Source of the DNA: JAIBJN01 sp963847985
GTDB taxonomy: Bacteria; Actinomycetota; Thermoleophilia; Gaiellales; Gaiellaceae
Assembly: GCA_963847985.1 (NCBI GenBank)
Contig: CAWKBS010000008.1
Location: 310,001 to 374,000 of the forward strand
DNA: 64,000 nt
Direction of reading: 5' to 3'
Positions 21,966 to 34,060 of this stretch are shown piece after piece. The position numbers were made by a program, and so were the translations under genes. Within the stretch, counting starts at the first letter, position 1. The number at the start of each line of letters is the position of its first letter. The notes beneath the pieces are model-generated. The model ran no database searches and was not told where the DNA came from. It was given only the letters and a program-made list of their open reading frames with translations.

Positions 21966-22550
21966 TCACACGAGCGAGTCGAGATGGCGCGAGAGCAGCT
22001 CGACCTGCCGGGCGGGTGTGGTCAGCTCGGGGTCGAGGGTGGCGTGCAGCGCGAGCCCGTCGACGAGAGCGTGGAGTCGCTCGGTCTCGTCGGCAAGATC
22101 GAGTTCGGGGCGCGTCTTGCCGTCCGCGCGGAGGGTCTCGATGGCGAGCTGACAGAGGGCCCGCACCTGCGCGTGCGTCTCGTCTCGCAGCGGCCGGAGG
22201 CCCGGATCCACGCGCGCCCGCGCGGTGAAGGCCAGCCAGACCTCGAACACCGCGCGGGTTTCCGGGTCGAGGACGAGCAGGCTCTGCAGCAGGCGCTCGA
22301 CCGCCTCCCGGGTGTCTTCCGACGGCTCGACCGCTTCCACGCGTCGCGTGACCTCGTCGATGATCAGCTGCATCGCGAAGGCGAGAAGCTCGGACTGGGT
22401 CGGGAAGACGTGGCGAAGGGAGCCGGCGGACACGCCCGCCTCGGCCGCCACCTTGCGGACCGAGGCTGCCTCGATGCCGTCGCGCAGGACGACGCGCCAG
22501 AGGGCTTCGCCGAGCTCACGGCGCCGGGCTTCGCTGTCGATCCTTGGCAA
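21966..22550 (-). CDS. TetR-family transcriptional repressor
   Basis: A 194-residue regulator. The N-terminal helix-turn-helix reads ASVRKVAAEAGVSAGSLRHVFP (residues about 29-50), typical of TetR/BetI-like proteins; the rest is an all-helical ligand domain. The TTG start gives LPRIDSEARRRELGEAL and is supported by a -10 box TAGAAT only 6 bases upstream, the leaderless spacing seen in this genome. A perfect palindrome overlaps that -10, and a related site lies before the divergent membrane-protein genes, so it probably represses both itself and them. The ligand is unknown. Confidence 0.9.
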   Translation of the reverse strand: MPRIDSEARRRELGEALWRVVLRDGIEAASVRKVAAEAGVSAGSLRHVFPTQSELLAFAMQLIIDEVTRRVEAVEPSEDTREAVERLLQSLLVLDPETRAVFEVWLAFTARARVDPGLRPLRDETHAQVRALCQLAIETLRADGKTRPELDLADETERLHALVDGLALHATLDPELTTPARQVELLSRHLDSLV

Positions 22551-22556
22551 CGGCTC

Positions 22557-22577
22557 ATTCTAGTACATTCGTACTAG
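22557..22577 (-). promoter_or_regulatory. -10 box and operator of the TetR gene
   Basis: TAGAAT (22562-22557, minus strand) is overlapped by the palindrome CTAGTAC-ATTC-GTACTAG (22560-22577), a likely TetR site. Confidence 0.7.
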
Positions 22578-22636
22578 CCGTACGACGGACACCGGCTAGC
22601 CCCATGGCCCGGCGCGCAGGCCTCTGCGACCATCTC

Positions 22637-22654
22637 CTAGCACAGTCGTACTAC
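22637..22654 (+). promoter_or_regulatory. Second TetR-like operator before the small membrane-protein genes
   Basis: CTAGCACAGTCGTACTAC matches 14 of 18 positions of the palindrome at 22560-22577 and lies 20 bases before the ATG at 22675. Confidence 0.6.
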
Positions 22655-22674
22655 CAACCGTTAGGAGACCTCCG

Positions 22675-22881
22675 ATGCTTCAGTCCAACCGCTGGGCCCC
22701 CTGGTGGGTCTACGCCCTGGTCATCGCCCCGGCGAACCTGGGCAAGCAGCAACTCCTTCCCGCTGATGCCGCGTGGTGGCTCGTAGCCGTCTCGACGGCG
22801 GCCACGGTGGTCATCGGGATCGCAGTCGTCACTGCCGTCTATCGCGCGAGCACACCCGTCCGACCGACCGAGACCCGCTAG
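22675..22881 (+). CDS. Small two-helix membrane protein (68 aa)
   Basis: A 68-residue protein beginning MLQSNRWAPWWVYALVIAPA, with hydrophobic segments at about residues 9-20 and 33-55 and a short polar tail. ATG start after GGAGACC. It is the first of two plus-strand genes divergent from the TetR repressor and controlled by the operator-like site upstream; the next gene follows after 14 bases. No known family is recognised. The regulation pattern suggests a response to a membrane-active compound, but this is only inference. Confidence 0.65.
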   Translation: MLQSNRWAPWWVYALVIAPANLGKQQLLPADAAWWLVAVSTAATVVIGIAVVTAVYRASTPVRPTETR

Positions 22882-22895
22882 GAGGGAGGCAGTCC

Positions 22896-23504
22896 GTGGT
22901 CCTCACAGTCATCGTCGCCACCGAGATCGCCTTCTGGCTGCTCCTCGTCTCGGGCCTCGTCGCTCGCTACGTACTCGGGCGCCCGCAGGCCGGCCTCGCG
23001 CTCCTCGCCGCGACTCCTCTCGTCGATCTCGTCCTGCTCGCAGCGACGACTATCGACCTGCGTCGCGGCGGGGAGGCGGCCCTACCCCATGCGCTCGCCG
23101 CCGTCTACATCGGTATCTCCGTGGCGTGGGGGCGACGGCTGGTCGGTTGGGCCGATGCCCGCTTCGCGCACCGGTTCGCCGGTGGCCCGGCGCCGGAGAG
23201 CCCGCCGCGCACCGGGCCGGCCCACGCGGCCCACCAGCGGCGTGAGTGGCTTCGGCACCTGGCCGCCTGGGCCACCGGCACCGTTCTCCTGGGTCTCGGC
23301 GTGCTCCTCGTGGGCGACACCGACCGCACCTGGGCGCTCCACAACGTCGCCGCGCTCTGGACGCTCGTCCTCGCAATCGACTTCGCGATCTCGTTCAGCT
23401 ACACGCTCTGGCCCCGAGGGGCCTCCGGCGCTCGTCAGCCGCCGATGAAGGACATCTCGACCTTGGGCAGGTCGGCGGTCTCGGCGGAGCGGAGCTCCGA
23501 ATAG
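22896..23504 (+). CDS. Integral membrane protein in a TetR-controlled pair (202 aa)
   Basis: A 202-residue protein with about five to six hydrophobic segments: VLTVIVATEIAFWLLLVSGL at the start, then LALLAATPLVDLVLLA, ALAAVYIGISVAWG, and two more after a charged loop (residues about 95-125). GTG start preceded by GGAGGGAGG in the gap after the first gene. Its last 70 bases overlap the 3' end of convergent moaA; the tail (QPPMKDISTLGRS and on) looks unlike the rest, so the true end may differ. No family is recognised with confidence. Confidence 0.65.
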   Translation: MVLTVIVATEIAFWLLLVSGLVARYVLGRPQAGLALLAATPLVDLVLLAATTIDLRRGGEAALPHALAAVYIGISVAWGRRLVGWADARFAHRFAGGPAPESPPRTGPAHAAHQRREWLRHLAAWATGTVLLGLGVLLVGDTDRTWALHNVAALWTLVLAIDFAISFSYTLWPRGASGARQPPMKDISTLGRSAVSAERSSE

Positions 23505-24442
23505 CGGTCGGTGCGGGCGCGCCAGATGTCGGCGATCGCCGTGGTCAGGTCGTCGTCGGTGGCCCCGCCGCGCAGGAGCGCCCGCAGGTCGTGCCCCTGG
23601 ACGGCGAACAGGCAGGTGTAGACCTGGCCGTCCGCCGAGAGCCTGGCGCGGGTGCAGTCGCCGCAGAAGGGCTGCGTCACCGACGAAATGACGCCGATCT
23701 CGCCGCTCCCGTCGCGATAGCGCCAGCGATTCGCCACCTCGCCCCGGTAGGCGGCGTCGACCGGCTCGAGCGGGAGCTCGGCGTCGATCGCCGCCACAAT
23801 CTCCGCTGCCGGGACGACGTCGTCCATGCGCCAGCCGTTCGTGTGACCGACGTCCATGTACTCAATGAAGCGCAGCACCACGCCCGTCCCGCGGAAGCGC
23901 CGCGCCATCGGGAGAATCCCCTCCTCGTTCAGCCCGCGCTTCACGACCACGTTCACCTTCACGGGCGCGAGGCCGGCGGCCAGCGCCGCGTCGATCCCCT
24001 CGAGGACACGGGCGACCGGAAAGTCGACGTCGTTCATTGCGCGGAAGACCTCGTCGTCGAGCGAGTCCAGGCTGACCGTGATGCGGCCGAGCCCGGCCGC
24101 CTTCAGCGTCTCGGCCTTGCGCGAGAGGAGCGAGCCGTTCGTCGTGAGCGTCAGGTCGAGGCCGTCGATCCGCGCGAGGAGCTCGACGAGCGTCTCGACG
24201 TCGCGGCGGACGAGCGGCTCGCCGCCCGTGATCCTGATCTTCTCGACGCCCAGTCGGGCGAACGCGCGGGCCAGGCGCTCGATCTCCTCGAACGTCAACA
24301 GGTCGGTGCGGGCCAGGAACGCGTAGTCGCGGCCGAAGACCTCCTTCGGCATGCAGTAGACGCAGCGGAAGTTGCACCGGTCCGTCACTGAGATCCGGAG
24401 ATCCCGCACGGGCCGCCCCAGCTTGTCCGTCAGCCGCTCCAC
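23435..24442 (-). CDS. moaA: GTP 3',8-cyclase MoaA (molybdenum cofactor synthesis)
   Basis: A 335-residue radical-SAM enzyme. The N-terminal cluster motif is CNFRCVYC (Cx3Cx2C), followed by RITGGEPLVR. The C-terminal substrate cluster shows CGDC...YTC (Cx2Cx13C), and the chain ends in the conserved GG. It turns GTP into 3',8-cyclo-dihydro-GTP, the first step of molybdopterin. GTG start. The other moa genes are not adjacent. The divergent EamA gene shares its upstream region, which contains a strong hairpin. Confidence 0.97.
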   Translation of the reverse strand: MERLTDKLGRPVRDLRISVTDRCNFRCVYCMPKEVFGRDYAFLARTDLLTFEEIERLARAFARLGVEKIRITGGEPLVRRDVETLVELLARIDGLDLTLTTNGSLLSRKAETLKAAGLGRITVSLDSLDDEVFRAMNDVDFPVARVLEGIDAALAAGLAPVKVNVVVKRGLNEEGILPMARRFRGTGVVLRFIEYMDVGHTNGWRMDDVVPAAEIVAAIDAELPLEPVDAAYRGEVANRWRYRDGSGEIGVISSVTQPFCGDCTRARLSADGQVYTCLFAVQGHDLRALLRGGATDDDLTTAIADIWRARTDRYSELRSAETADLPKVEMSFIGG

Positions 24443-24517
24443 AGGTGAAGCGTAGCCCAGTGGTTTCTCTCCGCCACGGCCGGGGTACTTCGCCGGGCGA
24501 TCGCCTCTTCGCCAAGA

Positions 24518-24549
24518 GCGGGGTGCCCGCGGATCTGCGGGCGCCCCGC
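24518..24549. other. Strong hairpin in the moaA / EamA divergent region
   Basis: A 13-bp stem (GCGGGGTGCCCGC against GCGGGCGCCCCGC, one G-T) with loop GGATCT, 76 bases upstream of moaA and 78 bases upstream of the EamA gene. A perfect 10-bp palindrome GGCGATCGCC lies beside it (24497-24506). It could be an attenuator or leader structure; it does not show an obvious molybdenum-cofactor riboswitch layout. Confidence 0.4.
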
Positions 24550-24627
24550 CCCATCATCAGGCGGGCTGATCGAATCGCGCGGGAACTCGACTTGAGCTAA
24601 TCGTTCCGCGACGGGCATGCTGCGGTT

Positions 24628-25587
24628 GTGGCTGCGCGGTATCCGGCACGGGTCTGGCTCGCCCTGGTGACGATCTACGTCGCCTGGGGCTCGACGTTCA
24701 TCGCGCTCGCGATCGTCGTTCGCGACCTGCCGCCGCTCCTCTCGCTGGCCGTCAGGCACCTGATCGCGGGCGCGCTCCTCCTCGCCTGGGCGCTGCCGCG
24801 CGGCGACCGCGAAGGCGACAGAGTCGGCCGGCCGCAGGTTCTCGCCGGCTTCGTCTTCGGCGGCCTGCTCTTCCTGGTCGGGCACGGCACCCTGGCGTGG
24901 GCGCAGCAGACCGTGCCGGCCGGGGTCGCAGCGCTCCTCGTCGGGAGCATCCCGATCTGGATGGCACTGCTCGACCGCGTCTTCTTCGGCCGGCGGCTGC
25001 GCCCGTCCGCATACGTCGGCTTCGCCCTCGGCTTCCTCGGCCTGACGTTCCTGTTCGATCCGTTCGGGTCGGGACAGGTCGACCGTCTCGGCGCGATCGT
25101 GATCATCCTCGGGGCGCTGGCGTGGTCGGCGGGCTCGCTCTACTCGCGCGGCGCGGCGCTCCCGAAGCGCCCGCTCGTCTCCGCCGGCCTCGGCGCCGTC
25201 TGCGGCGGGATCCTGTGCCTCGTCGTCGCCCTCTTCGCGGGCGAGGTCGGCGAGGCTACCTGGACGGCCGAGTCGCTTCTGGCGCTCGCCTACCTCGTCG
25301 TCGTCGGGAGCCTCGTCGGCTTCACCGCCTACGTCTGGCTGCTACGCGCGGCCCCCGTCTCGCTCGTCTCCACCTACGCCTACGTGAACCCGATCGTCGC
25401 CGTCGCCCTCGCCTGGCTTCTCCTCGGCGAGACGATCACGCTGCAGATGACCGTGGCCGGCGCCGCCATCCTCGTCTCGGTCGCGCTGATCCTCCGTGCG
25501 AGCGGCGCAGCGGTCGAGCCGGGCCGCGGCCTGCTCCGCCGCCGCACCGCGGCGCCCCGCCGCGCCGCCTCCGAGCCCGCCTCCTGA
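24628..25587 (+). CDS. EamA/DMT-family transporter
   Basis: A 319-residue membrane protein with ten hydrophobic segments in two EamA repeats. The first repeat begins VWLALVTIYVAWGSTFIALA and ends ALLVGSIPIWMALLDRVFFG; the second begins near LGAIVIILGALAWSAGSLYS and ends PIVAVALAWLLLGE. Both carry the family's terminal 'P...A..LL.E' feature. It should export a small metabolite (amino acid, nucleoside or drug). GTG start; TTGAGC and CATGCT 17 bases apart lie just upstream, giving a leaderless transcript. The last 30 residues are Arg/Ala-rich and cytosolic. Confidence 0.9.
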   Translation: MAARYPARVWLALVTIYVAWGSTFIALAIVVRDLPPLLSLAVRHLIAGALLLAWALPRGDREGDRVGRPQVLAGFVFGGLLFLVGHGTLAWAQQTVPAGVAALLVGSIPIWMALLDRVFFGRRLRPSAYVGFALGFLGLTFLFDPFGSGQVDRLGAIVIILGALAWSAGSLYSRGAALPKRPLVSAGLGAVCGGILCLVVALFAGEVGEATWTAESLLALAYLVVVGSLVGFTAYVWLLRAAPVSLVSTYAYVNPIVAVALAWLLLGETITLQMTVAGAAILVSVALILRASGAAVEPGRGLLRRRTAAPRRAASEPAS

Positions 25588-25624
25588 TCGCACCCGCCCC
25601 GCGGATCGGGTAGAACCGGCCTCC

Positions 25625-27028
25625 GTGGACCAGCGTGCGACCCCACTCGCCGATGCGGCCGCTGCCTTTCTGGCGGCCGGCGTGACGCCGTTCACGACGC
25701 CGGGGCACAAGCGGCGGCCCGATCTCGCGGACGAGTTCCTCCTCCTCGACCTGCCGCTGTCGTCCGGGGCCGACGACCTCCACATGCGCTCCGACGTCCT
25801 CGGCCAGGCCGAGCGGCTCGCGGCCGACCTCTGGGGCGCCGACCTCTGCCGCTTCTGCGGGAACGGCTCGACGGAGGGGAACCAGGCGCTCGCGCTCGCG
25901 CTCGGCCGGCCGGGCGACCGCGCCGTCGTCTCGCGGACCATGCACAAGTCCGTCCTCGCCGGTCTCGTCCTCTCCGGGCTCGAGCCGGTCTGGGTGCGCC
26001 CGGACGTCGACCAGACGACCGGCCTCCCGCTCGCGCTTCCGGCAGAGCGCGTCGGTGCCGCGCTCGCCGACGCGCCCGACGCCTGTGGCGTCTTCCTGGT
26101 CGAGCCGAGCTTCGTGGGCGTCCTCTCCGACGTCGGCGCGATCGCCGCGCTGGCCCACGGCGCCGGCGTCCCGCTGGTCGTCGACCAGGCCTGGGGAGCG
26201 CACTTCGGCTTTCACCCGGCGGTTCCGCCGCACGCGCTTGCCGCCGGGGCCGACGCGTTCGTTGCCTCCTCCCACAAGACGCTCGCCGCATTCACGCAGA
26301 GTGCGTTCCTCGTGGCGCGCGGCGGCTTCCTCGACCTCGAGCGGCTGGAGGAGTCCTTCGAGGTCCTGCACACGACGAGCGTCTCGGCCGCGCTGCTCGC
26401 GAGCATCGACCGGGCGCGGATGATCATGGCCACGCGCGGCGAGGAGCTCCTGGGCGAGACCGTCCGGCTGGCCGCCTATGTGCGCGCGCGGCTCGCCGAG
26501 GTGGAGGGCCTGGCCATCGTCGACTCCGACGATCCGACCAAGCTGGCGCTTTCCCTGCCCGGCACGGGCGCCGACGGGCTCGAGGTGGAGGCCGACCTGT
26601 TCGCGCAGGGCATCCGCTTCGAGCTCGCCAACCGCGACCTGCTCGTCCCGCTCCTCACGATCGCGGACACTGAGGAGGGGGTGGAGCGCCTGTGCGACGC
26701 GCTGATCGGCTCCTTCGAGCGCCGGCGCGGCGCGCCGCGCCCGCCCGGGGCCGCGAGCGCCGTCTGGGACGTCTCGCCGGAGCCGGCCATGACCCCGCGG
26801 GACGCGTTCTTCTCCGCGCGGGAGACCGTGCGGGCGGAGAACGCCGCCGGCCGCGTCGCTGCGGAGATGGTCTGCCCGTACCCGCCCGGGATCCCCGCGA
26901 TCGCCCCCGGCGAGGTGGTCTCGCGGGAGCTCGTCGAAGCACTCCGAGAGGCGGCCGCCGCGGGCACCCGGCTGGCGTACTGCGCCGACCCGGAGCTCGC
27001 CACGCTCCAGGTCGTCGCCGACAGATAG
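25625..27028 (+). CDS. Orn/Lys/Arg decarboxylase family PLP enzyme
   Basis: A 467-residue fold-type I PLP enzyme. Visible motifs are FTTPGHKRRPDLADEF at the N-terminus, CGNGSTEGNQAL (PLP-phosphate binding), VDQAWGAHFGF (PLP-ring Asp, with His) and SSHKTLAAFTQSAFL, whose Lys should bind PLP. The C-terminal PYPPGIPAIAPGE is typical of the short Bacillus SpeA/YaaO-like group. It probably decarboxylates arginine or lysine for polyamine synthesis; substrate not determinable. GTG start 25625, preceded by TAGAAC. It sits 35 bases after the exporter gene, so a decarboxylase/exporter pairing is possible. Confidence 0.9.
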   Translation: MDQRATPLADAAAAFLAAGVTPFTTPGHKRRPDLADEFLLLDLPLSSGADDLHMRSDVLGQAERLAADLWGADLCRFCGNGSTEGNQALALALGRPGDRAVVSRTMHKSVLAGLVLSGLEPVWVRPDVDQTTGLPLALPAERVGAALADAPDACGVFLVEPSFVGVLSDVGAIAALAHGAGVPLVVDQAWGAHFGFHPAVPPHALAAGADAFVASSHKTLAAFTQSAFLVARGGFLDLERLEESFEVLHTTSVSAALLASIDRARMIMATRGEELLGETVRLAAYVRARLAEVEGLAIVDSDDPTKLALSLPGTGADGLEVEADLFAQGIRFELANRDLLVPLLTIADTEEGVERLCDALIGSFERRRGAPRPPGAASAVWDVSPEPAMTPRDAFFSARETVRAENAAGRVAAEMVCPYPPGIPAIAPGEVVSRELVEALREAAAAGTRLAYCADPELATLQVVADR

Positions 27029-27055
27029 GCGCGCCGGCGTGTTCCATTGATCTGC

Positions 27056-27082
27056 TATAAAGCGGCTTAGATTTTCTGAGCC
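27056..27082 (+). promoter_or_regulatory. Promoter region of the dnaK operon with an inverted repeat at the transcription start
   Basis: TATAAA (27056-27061) is a -10 candidate. GGCTTAG-ATTTT-CTGAGCC (27064-27082) overlaps the expected start site. The HspR-binding consensus known as HAIR (CTTGAGT-N7-ACTCAAG) is not present in its standard form. Confidence 0.5.
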
Positions 27083-27115
27083 ACACGCGTAAGCCACCAC
27101 TGGAGGACTCACCAC

Positions 27116-29025
<1,910 letters not shown>

Positions 29026-29026
<1 letters not shown>

Positions 29027-29544
29027 TGGCCTCCGAGGAGACCACCGGCCCGGAGCAGGCCGAGCAGGCCGAGAAGGCCGTGGCCGAGCTGGAGGAGCGC
29101 ATCGAGCTCCTCCAGCGCGAGCGCGACGAGGTCGTCGACGACCTGAAGCGGGTCGCGGCCGACTTCGACAACTACCGCAAGCGGGCGCTGCGCGACCAAG
29201 AGGCGCTGGTCGCGCGCGCCCACGAGCGGCTCGTGAAGGAGCTCCTGCCCGTCGTCGACGACCTCGAGCGCGCGCTCGTCGCCGCCGAGGAGCACGAGGA
29301 GGCCCGGCTCGAGGAAGGCGTCAGGCTCGTCCACCGCGAGCTGCGCGATGCGCTGGCCAAGGAGGGCCTCATCGAGATCGAGACCGACGGCGAGTTCGAC
29401 CCGCACGTCCACGAGGCCCTGCTGACGCAGCCGTCCGAGGAGGACGACGGCGCCATCCTCCAGGTGATCCAGAAGGGATACCGGCTCGGCGACCGGGTGC
29501 TCCGGCCCGCGCGCGTCGTCGTGTCCCAGGGGCCCGCGGAGTGA
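29026..29544 (+). CDS. grpE: Nucleotide exchange factor GrpE
   Basis: A 172-residue GrpE. A Glu-rich long helix (residues about 15-60, ERIELLQRERDEVVDDLKRV) is followed by the signature ADFDNYRKRA, LLPVVDDLERAL, and a C-terminal beta domain ending DGAILQVIQKGYRLGDRVLRPA. It releases ADP from DnaK and can act as a thermosensor. ATG overlaps the dnaK stop by one base; its TGA overlaps the dnaJ GTG, so translation is coupled along the operon. Confidence 0.97.
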
Positions 29545-30644
29545 GGGACCTCTACGAGGTCCTGGGCGTCCCGAAGTCGGCCTCCCCCGACGAGATCAAG
29601 AAGGCCTATCGGAAGCTCGCCCGCAAGCACCACCCCGACTCGAACCCCGGCGACGCCGAGGCGGAGGAGCGCTTCAAGGAGCTCCAGGACGCCTACGACG
29701 TCCTCTCCGATCCGGAGAAGCGGAAGCAGTACGACCAGCTCGGGCCGCGCATGTTCGACGGGCCGCGGGCGGGCGGGCCCGGCGGGTTCACCTGGAGCGG
29801 GAACGTCGGCGACGTCGGGGACCTGGGCGACCTGTTCGGCGGGCTGTTCGGGCGCGGGGCCGGCCGGGGAGCGGCAGGCACGCGGTCTCGGCGCCCCGGC
29901 CAGCGGGGCGCCGACGTGGGCGTGGCGCTCACGCTCTCCTTCGAGGATTCCCTCGAGGGGCTCACGACGAAGATCCCGGTCGAGCTCGAGACGGCCTGCA
30001 GGACGTGCAAGGGCACCGGCGCGGAGCCGGGCACCCGGCCGATCATCTGCCCCGAGTGCAGGGGCCGCGGGGTGACGTCCGAGGACGAGGGCTTCTTCGC
30101 GTTCTCGCGGCCGTGCCCCCGCTGTCACGGCAACGGCACCGTCGTCGAGAAGCCGTGCCGGACCTGCCACGGGGCCGGACGCGAGCGCCGGACGAAGCGC
30201 TACACCGTGAAGATCCCCGCCGGCGTCAAGGACGGCACGCAGATCCGGCTCAAGGGCAAGGGCGAGGCCGGCTTCGACGGCGGCCCCCCCGGCGACCTGA
30301 TCGTGACGACGCGCGTGACGCCCTCGCCGCTGTTCCAGCGCCGGGGCGCCGACCTCCTCATCGAGGTTCCCGTCACGTACGCGGAGGCCGCGCTCGGCGC
30401 GGAGGTCGAGGTACCGACCCCGGAGGGGCGCATCTCGCTCAAGGTGCCCGCCGGCTCGCCGGACGGCAAGCTCCTGCGCGTCCGTGGCCAGGGCGCGCCG
30501 AAGCTGAACGGCGGCGGCAGGGGCGACCTGCTCGCGCGCGTCCGGCTCGACGTCCCGACCAAGCTGTCCAAGTCGGAGCGCGAGGCCATCGAGGCGCTCG
30601 GCAAGGCGTCCACCCGCGACGTCAGGGAGAAGCTGAGGACGTGA
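29541..30644 (+). CDS. dnaJ: Co-chaperone DnaJ
   Basis: A 367-residue type I DnaJ. J domain at residues 3-68 with the HPD motif (KHHPDSNPG); Gly-rich region at about 75-120; four zinc-finger repeats CRTCKGTG, CPECRGRG, CPRCHGNG and CRTCHGAG; then the C-terminal substrate-binding sheets. It delivers clients to DnaK and stimulates its ATPase. GTG start overlapping grpE (GTGA); its TGA overlaps the hspR ATG. Confidence 0.98.
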   Translation: MRDLYEVLGVPKSASPDEIKKAYRKLARKHHPDSNPGDAEAEERFKELQDAYDVLSDPEKRKQYDQLGPRMFDGPRAGGPGGFTWSGNVGDVGDLGDLFGGLFGRGAGRGAAGTRSRRPGQRGADVGVALTLSFEDSLEGLTTKIPVELETACRTCKGTGAEPGTRPIICPECRGRGVTSEDEGFFAFSRPCPRCHGNGTVVEKPCRTCHGAGRERRTKRYTVKIPAGVKDGTQIRLKGKGEAGFDGGPPGDLIVTTRVTPSPLFQRRGADLLIEVPVTYAEAALGAEVEVPTPEGRISLKVPAGSPDGKLLRVRGQGAPKLNGGGRGDLLARVRLDVPTKLSKSEREAIEALGKASTRDVREKLRT

Positions 30645-31017
30645 TGGACGACCGCCCGCGCTACATGATCTCCGTCGCCGCCGAGCTCGTCGGCATGCAC
30701 CCGCAGACCCTGCGCGTCTACGAGACGAAGGGCCTGGTCCGGCCCCGGCGCACGCCCGGCAACACGCGCCTGTACTCCGAGGCCGACCTCGAGCGGCTGC
30801 GCCTGATCCAGCGGCTGACGACCGAGCTCGGCCTCAACCTCGCCGGCGTCGAGACCGTGCTGCGGCTCCAGGACGAGCTCACGCGCCTGCACGCGCGAAT
30901 GGAGCGCCTCGAGACCGAGATGCGCGAGGAGGTTCAGCGCGTTCATCGCCAGTACCGCCGCGAGGTCGTGCTCTACACCGATCCCGGCGACACCCTTCCC
31001 CGACCCGTCAAGAGGAC

Positions 31018-31036
<19 letters not shown>
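30644..31036 (+). CDS. hspR: Heat-shock repressor HspR (MerR family)
   Basis: A 130-residue MerR-type regulator: YMISVAAELVGMHPQTLRVY (helix-turn-helix, residues about 7-26), ETKGLVRPRRTPGNTRLYSE (wing), then a coiled-coil helix. In Streptomyces and Mycobacterium HspR, helped by DnaK, represses the dnaK operon and clpB. Its place between dnaJ and clpB agrees. ATG overlaps the dnaJ stop; the 3' end overlaps clpB by 19 bases. The standard HAIR operator was not seen before dnaK. Confidence 0.95.
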
Positions 31037-33501
<2,465 letters not shown>

Positions 33502-33657
33502 GCCTTCGGCCCGATCTCGCGGTCGAGGATGGCCTCGGGCTCCGCGTCAGTCTCGGGGCACCCCAGCCCACCACCCGCTCCCAGCGTACAGCCGAGAATC
33601 GCATCCGTGGTGCACGGATTCGTGCCGATTGTGTAACGGCGGAAGCGGGGCGCCGAG
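33502..33657. other. Intergenic stretch between clpB and the cupin gene
   Basis: No convincing gene is seen. A minus-strand frame ending at a TAG that shares CTAG with the clpB stop reads GTNPCTTDAILGCTLG and GLGCPETDAEPEA before its end, but it has no acceptable start codon outside the cupin gene. It may be a remnant. No clear terminator hairpin was found. Confidence 0.35.
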
Positions 33658-34032
33658 CTAGGGAACCGGGTCGAAGAACTCGGCCTTGCCGGTCTCCGGC
33701 GGGGCACCGTAGATGAAGAGGACGAGCTCCTCGGCGCCGGAGTTCCGGAGCTGGAGGATCGTTCCGCGCTCGACGACGACGACGCCGCCCCGCGGCACTT
33801 CGTGCCGCTCCGGAGGCTCGCCGAGGTCGACCGTCAGCGTCCCGGCGAGGACGACGAAGACCTCCTCCTGGCCCAGGTCGCGGTGGCGCTTCCCCTGGGC
33901 GCCGGGCGGATAGCGCCAGACGTTGGCGCGCGACTCCGCGAGCGCCTCCGACAGCGACGCGATCGCGCGTGAATCCGTCTCGGAGCGGGGCTCGAACGCG
34001 AGCTCGTCCGCCTGGAAGACCGTGTAGCTCAC
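33658..34032 (-). CDS. Single-domain cupin protein
   Basis: A 124-residue beta-barrel protein. The first cupin motif is GKRHRDLGQEEVFVVLAGTL and the second is PRGGVVVVERGTILQLRNSG, where the metal-binding His residues are partly replaced. Small cupins like this bind sugars, act as isomerases or serve as regulatory modules; no role can be assigned. GTG start with -10 TAGGCT only 6 bases upstream (34044-34039, minus strand), so it is probably leaderless and transcribed alone. It is divergent from the LysE-type gene. Confidence 0.85.
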   Translation of the reverse strand: MSYTVFQADELAFEPRSETDSRAIASLSEALAESRANVWRYPPGAQGKRHRDLGQEEVFVVLAGTLTVDLGEPPERHEVPRGGVVVVERGTILQLRNSGAEELVLFIYGAPPETGKAEFFDPVP

Positions 34033-34060
34033 GCCTCCAGCCTAGTCGGGGCGTCAAGAT

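Noticed and set aside
24443..24627. Molybdenum-cofactor riboswitch before moaA
   Set aside because: A hairpin is present, but I cannot match the multi-helix fold or its conserved loops.
27029..27115. HAIR operator (CTTGAGT-N7-ACTCAAG) before dnaK
   Set aside because: The sequence is absent; only a different inverted repeat is seen.
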